59,952 nucleotides of DNA, from the NCBI GenBank assembly GCA_902467875.1, contig CABQWP010000006.1, forward strand, positions 1-59,952, read 5' to 3'. Shown piece by piece: positions 9,212 to 18,309 of this stretch. Made by a program: the position numbers and the translations under genes. Source of the stretch: an uncultured Collinsella sp. (GTDB lineage Bacteria > Actinomycetota > Coriobacteriia > Coriobacteriales > Coriobacteriaceae). Position 1 is the first letter of the stretch. Every line of letters starts with the position of its first letter. The notes below the pieces were generated by a model. That model was not told the DNA's origin. It made no database searches and saw only the letters and a program-made list of their open reading frames with translations.

Positions 9212-10315
9212 TTATTGCATTTGGTACGGCGAAAGCATGGCCCGTTGCGAGCAGCTTGCGAACCAAACCGACACGAGCGCGAACATGAAGCCGTTGGCAA
9301 AACCGTTGGCAAACTGCATCGCACCGCGCTTCCACCACAGCAGGCTGCGATGAAGCACACCGTCCGAAAGCACCATGAACAGGCCCATGGTAAACGGAAT
9401 AAAGCACATCACGGCAAAGGCCGAGAACACGCCCGAGATGGCCGAGAGTACCAAAAACGGCGCCACGATGCCCATCAGGTAAAAACCGGTACGAGCTTTG
9501 CCTTCCAAGCGCTCGGCCTCAACATGGGCGCGGCCGACCAGGTCGCCGCCCGCGGCACCGTTGGTGCCAGCATGACCCATGCCGCCAATGCGGACCTCGT
9601 CGCCATCGTGCGTGCCGGCAGGAAACTCAATCGTCTGCTCGGAGGTTACGCGAGTACGACCGCTGCCGCCGCAATCAGGGCAGGGATCGGCCACGACTTT
9701 ACCGGAACCGCCGCACTCGGGGCAGACCGACTGGAACGTACTCGCACCAAACAGGAAGGACAGGTCGACGTCGATGTGGCCGCGGCCACCGCAGCTCGGG
9801 CAGGTATGGGCATGCTCAGACGAAACGGAGCCCGAGCCGCCGCAATGTCCGCACGTATCGAAACGCGTATAGCGGACGGTCTTGCGGGCACCGCCCTTGG
9901 CCTCCTTGGCGTCGAGTTTGATATCGACGACCACGTTGGCACCGTTCTCGGGATTATAGGCAGCCTGCCCACGACGCTGCTGGCTCCAGGCACCGCCAAA
10001 AGGAAAGCCGCCCTCAAAAGGATTGCCATAACCCGTGCTGCCGGCGTAGCCGCCACCATAGGGCGAAGCCGTAGGAGCACCGGCAAAGGGATTGCCCGAA
10101 CGCATGGCGTCGTAGCGCGCACGTTTTTGCTCATCCGAAAGCACGGCGTAGGCCTCGGAAACCTCTTTAAACTTTTCCTCGGCATCCGGCTCTTTGTTGA
10201 CGTCCGGATGGAGTTTGCGGGCCTTTTGCTGAAAGGCCTTTTGAATATCACGCGAGGTGGCGTCCTTGGAGACGCCCAGAATCTCGTAGTAATCTTTTTC
10301 GTTCATCGTCGCCAT
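9212..10315 (-). CDS. DnaJ-like protein with C-terminal membrane helices
   Basis: A 367-residue second J-protein directly upstream of dnaJ. Its J-domain has HPD at 36-38, then a Gly/Tyr/Phe linker (70-120). Four zinc repeats (CGHCGGSG, CPSCGGRG, CPECGGSG, CPDCGGSG) lie at about 155, 172, 198 and 212, followed by a short piece of the first C-terminal domain (to about 270). The rest of the usual DnaJ C-terminus is missing. It is replaced by hydrophobic helices at about 277-295, 298-317 and 340-356, so the protein is probably membrane-anchored. ATG at 10315 has AGGAGG upstream; ATG at 10306 is an alternative. It may target DnaK to the membrane, which is inference. Confidence 0.88.
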   Translation of the reverse strand: MATMNEKDYYEILGVSKDATSRDIQKAFQQKARKLHPDVNKEPDAEEKFKEVSEAYAVLSDEQKRARYDAMRSGNPFAGAPTASPYGGGYAGSTGYGNPFEGGFPFGGAWSQQRRGQAAYNPENGANVVVDIKLDAKEAKGGARKTVRYTRFDTCGHCGGSGSVSSEHAHTCPSCGGRGHIDVDLSFLFGASTFQSVCPECGGSGKVVADPCPDCGGSGRTRVTSEQTIEFPAGTHDGDEVRIGGMGHAGTNGAAGGDLVGRAHVEAERLEGKARTGFYLMGIVAPFLVLSAISGVFSAFAVMCFIPFTMGLFMVLSDGVLHRSLLWWKRGAMQFANGFANGFMFALVSVWFASCSQRAMLSPYQMQ

Positions 10316-10373
10316 GCGCGGCAACCTCCTGCTCACAGCAGCGTATATATTCCGGTAATTCTACCCGAGCGGC

Positions 10374-11606
10374 CTAAGCTAGATCCCAAAACAGCTCGAA
10401 CAGAACATTTCCATCGAGCCAGCCCAGGTGTGTCGGCGCCAGACGAGCTCGAACATGGCCCGCGAGGACGTCTGCCGAAGTGAAGGGTCCCTCATGGACC
10501 TCGAGCGTCTCGGGAACCCACGTGGCAAGACCCAATTCGAGCGCGCGATCGCAGGCAGCTGCCAGCTCGCCCGTTGGGATGACGCAAGCCGCACGAACCA
10601 ACAGGTCGGACGCAATACCACGCGTCATGCGACAAGCGAGCATCAGGTCTTCAGCCGCAGCCTCACGCTGCGACAGATATTCGGCCTCGAACGCCGTCGC
10701 GTCATCGTCACGTTGCACCAGACGCACACGGTACGAATCGCCTCGAGAAGACACGCCGGGGAACAAACCTGCAAGACAGTCGAAATCCTCGGCGTCGAGC
10801 ATGCCCGCGGCAGAGCGACCCAGACCCAGGTAACCCCGTCCGGTCCAGTAGGCAATGTTATGGGCACACTCATGGCCGTCGAGCGCATAGCTTGCCACCT
10901 CATAGGGGTGGTAGCCGGCCGCACCCAGGAGCTCGCGTGCCACATCCATGCAGGCGGCCTGAAAATCCTCGTCGGGCTCGACCGACTCGTCGCGGCACGC
11001 CATGCGATAAAGGGGAGTCCCCTCCTCAAGCGTGAGCGGGTAGACCGACACATGATGCGGAGCCGCCACCAGCACGCCATCGAGCGTGCGCTTCCAACTC
11101 GCTGCGGTCTGCCCGAGAAGTCCGCACATAAGGTCACACGACACATCGAGCCCAGCGTCCTTAACCGTCGTGATGGCAGCGAGCGCCCGATCGGCATCGT
11201 GAATGCGGCCGATGGCGGTAAGTTCGGCGTTATCGAGCGTTTGCACGCCCAGAGAGACGCGTGTGACACCAACCTTGGCAAGCGCAGCGGCAAGCTCGGC
11301 GGTCAGCGACTCAGGATTAGCCTCGCAGGTAAACTCAACGGGGGCACACCACGCACGAATACGCCGCGCCAGCTCCACCAGGCGCTCCCCCGCCAGCGAC
11401 GGCGTACCACCACCAACATAGACGGTGCGGATCTGGTCAAGGGCACCAGCCTTGCCAAAAGCATCGAGGCGCGCGAACAACTGCTCAAAATAGGCATCGA
11501 GCGCAGCGCTCAGGTCGCACGGAGCAAAACTGCGCGAGTCAAAGTCGCAGTACCGGCACTTTTGGGCGCAAAACGGGACGTGCACATACAGCGCGGTAAC
11601 GGCCAC
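10374..11606 (-). CDS. hemW: Radical SAM protein HemW (coproporphyrinogen III oxidase-like)
   Basis: A 410-residue HemN-like radical-SAM protein. The cluster motif CxxxCxxC is CAQKCRYC at 13-20 in YVHVPFCAQKCRYCDF, followed by VYVGGGTPS and the CEANPES segment. HemW proteins are heme chaperones rather than true coproporphyrinogen dehydrogenases. The short N-terminus before the cysteines supports HemW over HemN. GTG at 11606 is preceded by GGAGG and starts right after the dusB stop. Confidence 0.9.
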   Translation of the reverse strand: MAVTALYVHVPFCAQKCRYCDFDSRSFAPCDLSAALDAYFEQLFARLDAFGKAGALDQIRTVYVGGGTPSLAGERLVELARRIRAWCAPVEFTCEANPESLTAELAAALAKVGVTRVSLGVQTLDNAELTAIGRIHDADRALAAITTVKDAGLDVSCDLMCGLLGQTAASWKRTLDGVLVAAPHHVSVYPLTLEEGTPLYRMACRDESVEPDEDFQAACMDVARELLGAAGYHPYEVASYALDGHECAHNIAYWTGRGYLGLGRSAAGMLDAEDFDCLAGLFPGVSSRGDSYRVRLVQRDDDATAFEAEYLSQREAAAEDLMLACRMTRGIASDLLVRAACVIPTGELAAACDRALELGLATWVPETLEVHEGPFTSADVLAGHVRARLAPTHLGWLDGNVLFELFWDLA

Positions 11607-11608
11607 TA

Positions 11609-12652
11609 TTAGGCCTCCAGCGGATGAGCAGGCACCGACTTGCCAGCGGCAAGGGCGGCCTCGCAGGCCACCACATCGCGCTCGATCTCATCGACCAGCG
11701 TCATAAACTCCTCGTAAGTGGAACAGCGCACCACATGGGCACGCCAAGCGGCGGCATGGGGCATGCCTTTTAAGTACCAGCTTGCGTACGTGCGGGCACG
11801 CGACATGAGCGGCAGCAGTTCGTACGTCAGCGTCAGGTGCTCACGCAGGGCGTCCAGGCGCTCGACGGAGCTGCGCGGCGGCACCGGTATGCCATCGAGC
11901 GCAAGAGCGCGAGCATCACCAAAGACCCACGGGTTCCCGTAGATACCGCGCGCGATAAACACCGCGCTGGCGCCCGAGTTGCGCAGATGCTCCGCGGCAT
12001 CCTCGGCGGTAAACACGTCGCCCGAACCGATCACGGGAATCTCAACGGCGTCGGCAACCTCATCGACGACCGACCAATCGGCCTGGCCCGTATAGAGCTG
12101 CGTGGCGCAGCGGCCATGCACGGCGACTGCGGCAGCCCCTGCGCCCTCAAGCATCTGGGCAAATGTCGCGGCATTGCGGTCCTCGGCATAAAAGCCTTTG
12201 CGAATCTTGACGGTCACGGGCACGTGCGCCGCGCCCACCGTGGCCTCGACGATCTTCTCCGCCAGGTCGGGCGTGCGCATGAGCGCCGAGCCCTCGCCCT
12301 TGGTAACAACCTTGCGGGCGGGGCATGCCATATTGATATCGATGAGCGACAGGCGATCGCCAACGCGCTCCTCGACGGCAGCGACGGCGCTCGCAAACTG
12401 ATCGGGCTTGGAGCCAAAGAGTTGCACGCAAATCTGCTGCTCCTCGTCGGCCGGTAGCACCAGGCGCCAGGTCTTGTTGCTGGCATAGGCAAGGCCCGCC
12501 ACGCTCACCATCTCGCTGTAGGCAAGGTTGGCACCGCGACGGCGGCACATGATGCGGTAGGCAGGGTCGGTCACGCCCGCCATGGGAGCCATAAGGAACG
12601 GCTGCTCGGCATAGGCGCCCAGCAGCCGCTTGCTGTATTCAGAAAGCGCCAT
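11609..12652 (-). CDS. dusB: tRNA-dihydrouridine synthase (DusB type)
   Basis: A 347-residue FMN enzyme that reduces specific uridines in the tRNA D-loop. Seen are LMAPMAGVTDPAYR (FMN site), DINMACPARKVV with the catalytic Cys, VTVKIRKGF and VHGRCATQLYTG. Start ATG at 12652 lies 4 nt after the lepA stop with only a weak AGG upstream, so it probably relies on coupling to lepA. It is the neighbour of hemW, in one operon. Confidence 0.92.
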   Translation of the reverse strand: MALSEYSKRLLGAYAEQPFLMAPMAGVTDPAYRIMCRRRGANLAYSEMVSVAGLAYASNKTWRLVLPADEEQQICVQLFGSKPDQFASAVAAVEERVGDRLSLIDINMACPARKVVTKGEGSALMRTPDLAEKIVEATVGAAHVPVTVKIRKGFYAEDRNAATFAQMLEGAGAAAVAVHGRCATQLYTGQADWSVVDEVADAVEIPVIGSGDVFTAEDAAEHLRNSGASAVFIARGIYGNPWVFGDARALALDGIPVPPRSSVERLDALREHLTLTYELLPLMSRARTYASWYLKGMPHAAAWRAHVVRCSTYEEFMTLVDEIERDVVACEAALAAGKSVPAHPLEA

Positions 12653-12656
12653 AGAC

Positions 12657-14468
12657 CTACTCGTCCACCTTGAGGATCGCCATAAAGGCCTCCTGCGGGA
12701 CCTCGACCGATCCGATGGCCTTCATGCGCTTCTTGCCCTCTTTCTGCTTCTCGAGCAGCTTGCGCTTACGCGAGATATCGCCGCCGTAGCACTTAGCAAG
12801 CACGTCCTTGCGACGCGCCTTGACGGTGGAGCGGGCAATGATCTTATTGCCGATAGCACCCTGGATGGGCACCTCGAACAGCTGACGCGGGATGATCTCC
12901 TTAAGCTTGTCGCACAGGCCACGGGCCAGACCATAGGCCTTGTCCTTGTGGACGATAAACGACAGCGCGTCCACCTCGTCGCCCGAAAGCAAGATATCGA
13001 GCTTAACGAGCTCGGAGGGACGGTACTCGTTGAACTCGTAGTCGAGCGAGGCATAGCCCTTGGTACGACTCTTGAGCTGGTCAAAGAAGTCCAGGATGAG
13101 CTCGGCGAGCGGCATGTCAAAGCGCATCTCGACCGATTTGCTCGTGAGATGGATCATGTCGGTTGTAATGCCACGGTGCTCGATAGCGAGCTGCATGACG
13201 GCACCCGTATACTCGGGCGGGCAGATGATCTTAGCCTTGAGGTAGGGTTCCTCGATACGCTCGATGCGCGTGGCCTCGGGAAGATCCTGCGGGCTACGGA
13301 CATCAATCATCTCGCCGTCGGTCTTGTAGACGTGATAGTCGACCGAGGGACTCGTGGCAATGAGGTCCAGGTTGAACTCGCGCTCCAGGCGTTCCTTGAC
13401 GACTTCCATGTGCAGCAGGCCCAGGAAGCCCACGCGGAAGCCAAAGCCGAGCGCCACCGAGGTCTCGGGCTCCCACACCAACGACGGGTCGTTGACGTGC
13501 AGCTTATCGAGCGCGTCACGCAGGTTCTCGTAGTCCTTGTTATCGATCGGGAACAGGCCCGTATAGACCATGGGCTTAGCCTCGCGGTAGCCGGGAAGCG
13601 GCTCGGGGCAGGGATTCGACGCCCACGTGAGGGTATCGCCCACGCGAACGGCCTCGGGGTCCTTCAGGCCCGTGACCACGTAGCCGACCTCGCCAACCGT
13701 CAGCGCGTCAACCGGGGTCTCGGCAGGACGCTTGACACCCACGCCGTCGACCAAAAAGTCGCCCTCTGCCTGCATCATGCGCAGGGTATCGCCCTTTTTG
13801 ATGGAGCCGTCAAAAACGCGCACCGTGGCCACCACACCGCGATACTCGTCAAAGTACGAATCCAGAATGAGCGCTTTGAGCGGAGCGTTTGCATCGCCCT
13901 TAGGCGGCGAAATCAAAAAGACAATGGACTCCAGCAGATCGTGGATGCCCTCGCCGGTCTTGCCCGAGACACACACGGCATCATCGGCAGGAATCGCCAG
14001 GTCATCCTCGATCTCGGTCTTAACCTCATCGGGATGGGCCGAGGGCAGGTCGATCTTGTTGATGGCCGGCACAATGTCCAGATTGGCGTTCATGGCGAGC
14101 GTCGCGTTGGAGACGGTCTGCGCCTCGACGCCCTGCGTGGCGTCGACAACGAGCACCGCGCCCTCACAGGCTGCCAGCGAGCGCGAGACCTCATAGGTAA
14201 AGTCCACGTGGCCCGGCGTATCGATCAGATTGAACTGATACGTCTCGCCATCGTCGGCGTCATAGGACACGCGAACGGCATTGGACTTGATCGTAATGCC
14301 GCGCTCGCGCTCGATATCCATGGTGTCGAGCAGCTGCGACTCCATGTCGCGCTCGTCGACGGTATGGGTGAGCTCGAGGATGCGGTCACTAATCGTGGAC
14401 TTGCCATGGTCGATGTGCGCAACAATCGAGAAGTTGCGGATGTGGGAAATGTCAATTGAAGTATTCAT
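12657..14468 (-). CDS. lepA: Elongation factor 4 (LepA)
   Basis: A 603-residue ribosome-associated GTPase that acts in translation under stress and in subunit assembly. It has HIDHGKST (P-loop), DTPGHVDF (G3) and NKIDLPSA (G4). The EF-G-like domains and the LepA-specific C-terminal domain are present at the usual length. ATG at 14468 (MNTSIDIS) has no good ribosome-binding site. TAAGAT sits 7 nt upstream, so the mRNA may be leaderless. A longer frame to 14528 would run through the rpsT terminator and is rejected. It is the first gene of lepA-dusB-hemW. Confidence 0.96.
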   Translation of the reverse strand: MNTSIDISHIRNFSIVAHIDHGKSTISDRILELTHTVDERDMESQLLDTMDIERERGITIKSNAVRVSYDADDGETYQFNLIDTPGHVDFTYEVSRSLAACEGAVLVVDATQGVEAQTVSNATLAMNANLDIVPAINKIDLPSAHPDEVKTEIEDDLAIPADDAVCVSGKTGEGIHDLLESIVFLISPPKGDANAPLKALILDSYFDEYRGVVATVRVFDGSIKKGDTLRMMQAEGDFLVDGVGVKRPAETPVDALTVGEVGYVVTGLKDPEAVRVGDTLTWASNPCPEPLPGYREAKPMVYTGLFPIDNKDYENLRDALDKLHVNDPSLVWEPETSVALGFGFRVGFLGLLHMEVVKERLEREFNLDLIATSPSVDYHVYKTDGEMIDVRSPQDLPEATRIERIEEPYLKAKIICPPEYTGAVMQLAIEHRGITTDMIHLTSKSVEMRFDMPLAELILDFFDQLKSRTKGYASLDYEFNEYRPSELVKLDILLSGDEVDALSFIVHKDKAYGLARGLCDKLKEIIPRQLFEVPIQGAIGNKIIARSTVKARRKDVLAKCYGGDISRKRKLLEKQKEGKKRMKAIGSVEVPQEAFMAILKVDE

Positions 14469-14493
14469 GCGGACTATCTTACCCGAGCGGTAC

Positions 14494-14530
14494 AAAAAAT
14501 GGAGCCTGTTCCATAAAACAGGCTCCATTT
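14494..14530 (-). terminator. Intrinsic terminator of rpsT
   Basis: A 14-bp perfect stem with a 6-nt loop, followed on the minus strand by a run of six T. It lies 34 nt past the rpsT stop and upstream of lepA. Confidence 0.92.
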
Positions 14531-14564
14531 ATGCGCGTAATCTGTGTGGTGTGAAATTTACAAC

Positions 14565-14831
14565 TTAGGCGTTGATGCTGTTCACGAGCTTGGCAAGACC
14601 GGACTTGCGGTTGGAAGCCTGGTTCTTGTGGATAACATGCTTGGCGGCAGCCATGTCGAGACGCTTGGTGACGGTCTTGAGGGCAGCCTGGGCCTTCTCG
14701 GCGTCGCCCTCGGCGACGGCGGACTGGACGTGCTTGGTCAGCGTCTTGAGCTCGGACTTGACAGCCTTGTTACGCATGCGAGCTGCCTCATTGGTGCGGA
14801 TACGCTTCTTCTGAGACTTGATGTTTGCCAC
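14565..14831 (-). CDS. rpsT: 30S ribosomal protein S20
   Basis: An 88-residue small-subunit protein. It begins V-A-N-I-K-S-Q-K-K-R-I-R, the classic S20 N-terminus, with GTG at 14831 preceded by AAAGGA. It is Lys/Ala-rich and helical throughout, as expected. An in-frame upstream ATG at 14900 gives a non-homologous extension and is rejected. It is monocistronic between its own promoter and a strong terminator. Confidence 0.97.
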   Translation of the reverse strand: MANIKSQKKRIRTNEAARMRNKAVKSELKTLTKHVQSAVAEGDAEKAQAALKTVTKRLDMAAAKHVIHKNQASNRKSGLAKLVNSINA

Positions 14832-14869
14832 TTCTGGAGTTCCTTTCGAGTTCCTTGCAAAAAATGTAT

Positions 14870-14915
14870 GACACCTCTGAGACACGGTGAGGTCATGCAA
14901 GCGCCTACTATAGCA
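14870..14915 (-). promoter_or_regulatory. rpsT promoter (-10) and leader hairpin
   Basis: An extended -10, TGC-TATAGT on the minus strand (14907-14915), has no good -35 at 17 bp. Downstream the leader can form a hairpin from GACACCTC and GAGGTC (14870-14895). S20 synthesis is autoregulated in E. coli, and a role here is inference. A TTGACA at 14945-14950 is 32 bp away, too far to pair. Confidence 0.5.
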
Positions 14916-14964
14916 CGCTCCCCCTCAAAGGGATAGAACGAATTTGTCAAATAGGCAGGTATCA

Positions 14965-15927
14965 TCACGATTTTCTCAAGATGTTCGTAATCCAGAGCAA
15001 AAGCGCGGTCTGAGAATCGGCCGAACCCTTCAGTGCGAGCTCCACATCGACCGCGCCCTCGAGCGCGGCAACGAGCTCTGCCATCGAAAAGCGACGTGCC
15101 CAGGTCAGGTGATTCTTGACCTGCCAGGACTGGAGCTTAAGTGTTGCGGCCAGCTCACGACCCTGTCCGCGCGCATCGAGCGCCTTGGCAACGATAAGCT
15201 CGCGGATGCGGCCGCACAGCAATGTGTAAGTCCACACGTAGCTCTTGGCGGGCAGTAGATTGAAGAGCTCGAGCGAGCGTCGCATGTCACGGGCCGAGAC
15301 CGCATTGAGAAAGTCCCAGGGTTGAACCTCGGCCGTACGTACAATCCAGTGCTCAACGTCGGCAAGCTCAATCTGGGGCACCTCGACCATCTGGGCAAGC
15401 TTAGCCAAGTCGTTATCGAGCATGCGAGTGTTTTCACCCGAACGCGAGACGAGTTCCTCGGCGGCCGCCGTCGTGATCGACTTGCCGTGCTGCGTCGCCA
15501 TCTGCTGCACGCGGCGCGGTAGCTCCCAGCGCTTGGTGCCGAAGCAATCGATCACAGCCTTCTTGTCGATCTTGGCGATCGCCTTATACAGGCGCGTGTT
15601 CTTGGCAAGCGAGTCGGCGATGACGAGACAGACCGTCGTGGGGCTGGGACTCGCCAGATAGTCGACAAGCGGCTCCGAGACCGCCTTAGCGAGCTTTGAG
15701 CAGCCATCAAGGATTACCAAGCGAAACTCGCTGCTCATCGGAAAGGTGTTAAGCGATCCGATAATGGACTCGATATCGGGGTCCTTGGTCATGTCGCGCT
15801 CGTCGAGGTTGAACTCGACCATTCCCGACTTTTCCAGACGCGCCTTCATACGCGAGACGGCGTGATCGCGCTTGACGCCGTCGGTACCGACGATCAGATA
15901 TGCCGGCAGCAGACCGGTTTCGGACAT
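14965..15927 (-). CDS. holA: DNA polymerase III subunit delta
   Basis: A 320-residue clamp-loader subunit that opens the beta clamp. The sequence shows the family layout: a RecA-like N-terminal domain starting YLIVGTDGVKRDHAVSRMK, a middle domain with LVILDGCSKL and VCLVIADSL, and a C-terminal collar domain. ATG at 15927 has GGAGGGGAG upstream; the ORF start at 15990 is not conserved. It lies downstream of comEC, the conserved comEA-comEC-holA order. Confidence 0.92.
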   Translation of the reverse strand: MSETGLLPAYLIVGTDGVKRDHAVSRMKARLEKSGMVEFNLDERDMTKDPDIESIIGSLNTFPMSSEFRLVILDGCSKLAKAVSEPLVDYLASPSPTTVCLVIADSLAKNTRLYKAIAKIDKKAVIDCFGTKRWELPRRVQQMATQHGKSITTAAAEELVSRSGENTRMLDNDLAKLAQMVEVPQIELADVEHWIVRTAEVQPWDFLNAVSARDMRRSLELFNLLPAKSYVWTYTLLCGRIRELIVAKALDARGQGRELAATLKLQSWQVKNHLTWARRFSMAELVAALEGAVDVELALKGSADSQTALLLWITNILRKS

Positions 15928-16005
15928 TACGCTCCCCTCCCGCAGGCCTTCGTATTCGTTCCGTGCCATTCTAGCCCAGGGGCCCACCACACGCCATCGA
16001 CGTCG

Positions 16006-18309
16006 TCACGGTCGCTGGCATCGCATCGCAAAGCCCTTTGCGGTCGGGCTGATGGTGATATCACCGTGTTCGATGGTGCATGCGAACGCACCGCCCGCTT
16101 CCTGAACGGCATCGATGCAGGCATCCGACGGATGACCGTATCGATTCCCCTTGCCGGCGCTCGCGAGGGAAAGCTCGGGTCTCAGGACATCCAGCAACTC
16201 ACCATCGACTGAAACCTTGGAGCCGTGATGCCCAAGTTTAAGGACATCGATATCCCCCACCTCCTGCACGAATTCCCGTTCTTGGTCGAGCTCGGCATCA
16301 CCAGTGAGGAGCATACGCAGGCTCTTGCCTTCCTGAACATAAGAGAGTAGCAGGACAAGCGAGTCCTCATTTCCCTCGCCATCTACGGACTCGAACGGCC
16401 ACATCACGCGGGCACAAAATGAGCCGATGTCGACCGTATCCCCACGGCGCACCTGCCGATACTCAACGCCAGGTCGATTCAATACCTCGGCAGGAGCATC
16501 CTCCAACGCATCCGCCGCCACGGCAATCGTTCCGACCGAAAACTGTTCGAGCACGGCAGGTAGACCACCCCAGTGATCCTCATCCCAATGCGTCACAAAG
16601 ACGGCATCGATATGGTGCACGTTATTGCGAACCAACGCCGCTACCACGCGCTCATCGAGCCCGCAGTCGACGAGTGCTAATGCGTCGCCCTGGCGGATAA
16701 GAATCGCATCCGCCTGGCCCACATCGAGCACCGTCACCGAAGGCGGAGCGAATCGATCCCAGTAGACGTACGGAATCGCAGCCAAGAGCACCAGACATGA
16801 AAGCCCCACCGCCATAGGACGTGCACGGGGACGCGGCCACCAGACCAACAGAACCGCCAGCAAACACGGCACTAGGTAAATCCACATGCTATCGGGCGGC
16901 ACACTCACAGATGCACCAGGCACGGCGGCAAACAGCTGCTCGAAGAACAGTGCGCAACGGGCGGCAACCATGGGCACAACGAGCGCCCAAATCCGCAACG
17001 GTTCCACGAGCGAAAAGGGAACCAGCACGATCGACACAGCGAGCAGTACGCTCACCACCGGACCGATGACTGCATTTGCCAGCGGAGCAATGAGCGAGAA
17101 CGTACCGAAGGCAGGAATGGTAATGGGAAGTGTTGCCAGTTGCGAGCACAGCGTGACGGAAAGCATGCTGGCAACGCCCGATGGCACACCCAGCTCACCC
17201 AAAGCGTAGGTCGCATAGGGGCAAAAGCACAGAATGGCTAAGACGCTGGCACACGAGAGCTGAAAGCCCATCTCGAACAGCACCGTCGGCCGCAGTAGCA
17301 CAAAGATGGACATGGTTACGAAGAGTGCCGATGCGCCGTGCCGGCGACGCCCCGCGCCGTTTACGACAAGCGTCGCGAACACCATGCAGCACGCGCGCAC
17401 GGCCGAGGGAGACGCGCCCGTAAAGGCAGTGTAGCCCACAAGCGCCATCGCCAATATCGCCCGCTGAACACCGCGTGAGCAGCGAGTCTTTTGCAATACA
17501 CCCTCGATTACAAATCCCACGATAGCCAAATGGCTGCCGGAGACGGCGATAAGATGCGCCGTTCCCGTTACCGAAAACCAGTCGCCCGCCGGCTGGGCGC
17601 GCAGTTCGGCCGAACGACCGCAGACGACACCGGCTATGAGTGCACGCGCCGGGTCGGTCGCAGGCGCGATGGACGCAAGCAGCCCATTTCGCAGCCGAAG
17701 CAGCGGTCCCGGAGAGCCCTCATCGGCCGACACAATCCGAACGGCTTGAACCTTGCGCACCTCGCCTCGGAGCACGCGCGATCGTCCATACGCATCGTTC
17801 TCAAAACGTGAAACGCGACCGATAACACGCACGTACGCCCCGACCTTGAGCTCGCGGTCGCACGATAGGCGAACCGTTGCCAAGTTCTTACCGTCCGCGC
17901 GTGCCTCGCAGGTATAGGAATACACGTCGTCGTTTATGGATGGATCGCCCTGCACGATAAACTCGAGGCCGCTTGCCGCTCGACCGTCGAGCGCCTTCGA
18001 GGCGCTGAGCGCACCCACAGCCCACCACGCCGAGACGACCGCTCCCGCCACGAGACCGACGGACGCGGCATACAACCACCGCTTCAAAGGGGCAAGCCGC
18101 GCACAAGATTGAGCCAGCACAACGAATACCGCCGCCGCAACGGGAATGGCCCATAGCAGCCCGACCGCCGGCGCCTGCTCCCTCAGCAGCGCATCAGCGG
18201 CCACGTTGAGCACCGAGGCGCAGCTCATGCACATGCCGGCACACAGGGCCATCGTCCTCGGCATCAGGGGCCGCGGAGGCATCACATGCTCGCGCTCGGT
18301 CGCACTCAT
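16006..18309 (-). CDS. comEC: ComEC/Rec2 family DNA-uptake channel protein
   Basis: A 767-residue polytopic membrane protein forming the transformation channel for single-stranded DNA. The order is N-terminal hydrophobic segments, an OB-like soluble loop, the Competence domain (VTGTAHLIAVSGSHLAIVG core, then many helices) and a C-terminal metallo-beta-lactamase-like domain. That last domain has THWDEDHWGGL as the HxHxDH-type motif and LKLGHHGSK. ATG at 18309 overlaps the comEA stop (ATGA), giving tight coupling. All domains look intact, which suggests functional DNA import. Natural competence in this lineage is otherwise poorly known. Confidence 0.93.
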   Translation of the reverse strand: MSATEREHVMPPRPLMPRTMALCAGMCMSCASVLNVAADALLREQAPAVGLLWAIPVAAAVFVVLAQSCARLAPLKRWLYAASVGLVAGAVVSAWWAVGALSASKALDGRAASGLEFIVQGDPSINDDVYSYTCEARADGKNLATVRLSCDRELKVGAYVRVIGRVSRFENDAYGRSRVLRGEVRKVQAVRIVSADEGSPGPLLRLRNGLLASIAPATDPARALIAGVVCGRSAELRAQPAGDWFSVTGTAHLIAVSGSHLAIVGFVIEGVLQKTRCSRGVQRAILAMALVGYTAFTGASPSAVRACCMVFATLVVNGAGRRRHGASALFVTMSIFVLLRPTVLFEMGFQLSCASVLAILCFCPYATYALGELGVPSGVASMLSVTLCSQLATLPITIPAFGTFSLIAPLANAVIGPVVSVLLAVSIVLVPFSLVEPLRIWALVVPMVAARCALFFEQLFAAVPGASVSVPPDSMWIYLVPCLLAVLLVWWPRPRARPMAVGLSCLVLLAAIPYVYWDRFAPPSVTVLDVGQADAILIRQGDALALVDCGLDERVVAALVRNNVHHIDAVFVTHWDEDHWGGLPAVLEQFSVGTIAVAADALEDAPAEVLNRPGVEYRQVRRGDTVDIGSFCARVMWPFESVDGEGNEDSLVLLLSYVQEGKSLRMLLTGDAELDQEREFVQEVGDIDVLKLGHHGSKVSVDGELLDVLRPELSLASAGKGNRYGHPSDACIDAVQEAGGAFACTIEHGDITISPTAKGFAMRCQRP

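Noticed and set aside
14945..14950. Consensus TTGACA upstream of rpsT
   Set aside because: It is 32 bp from the TATAGT -10, and no -10 lies 16-18 bp from it.
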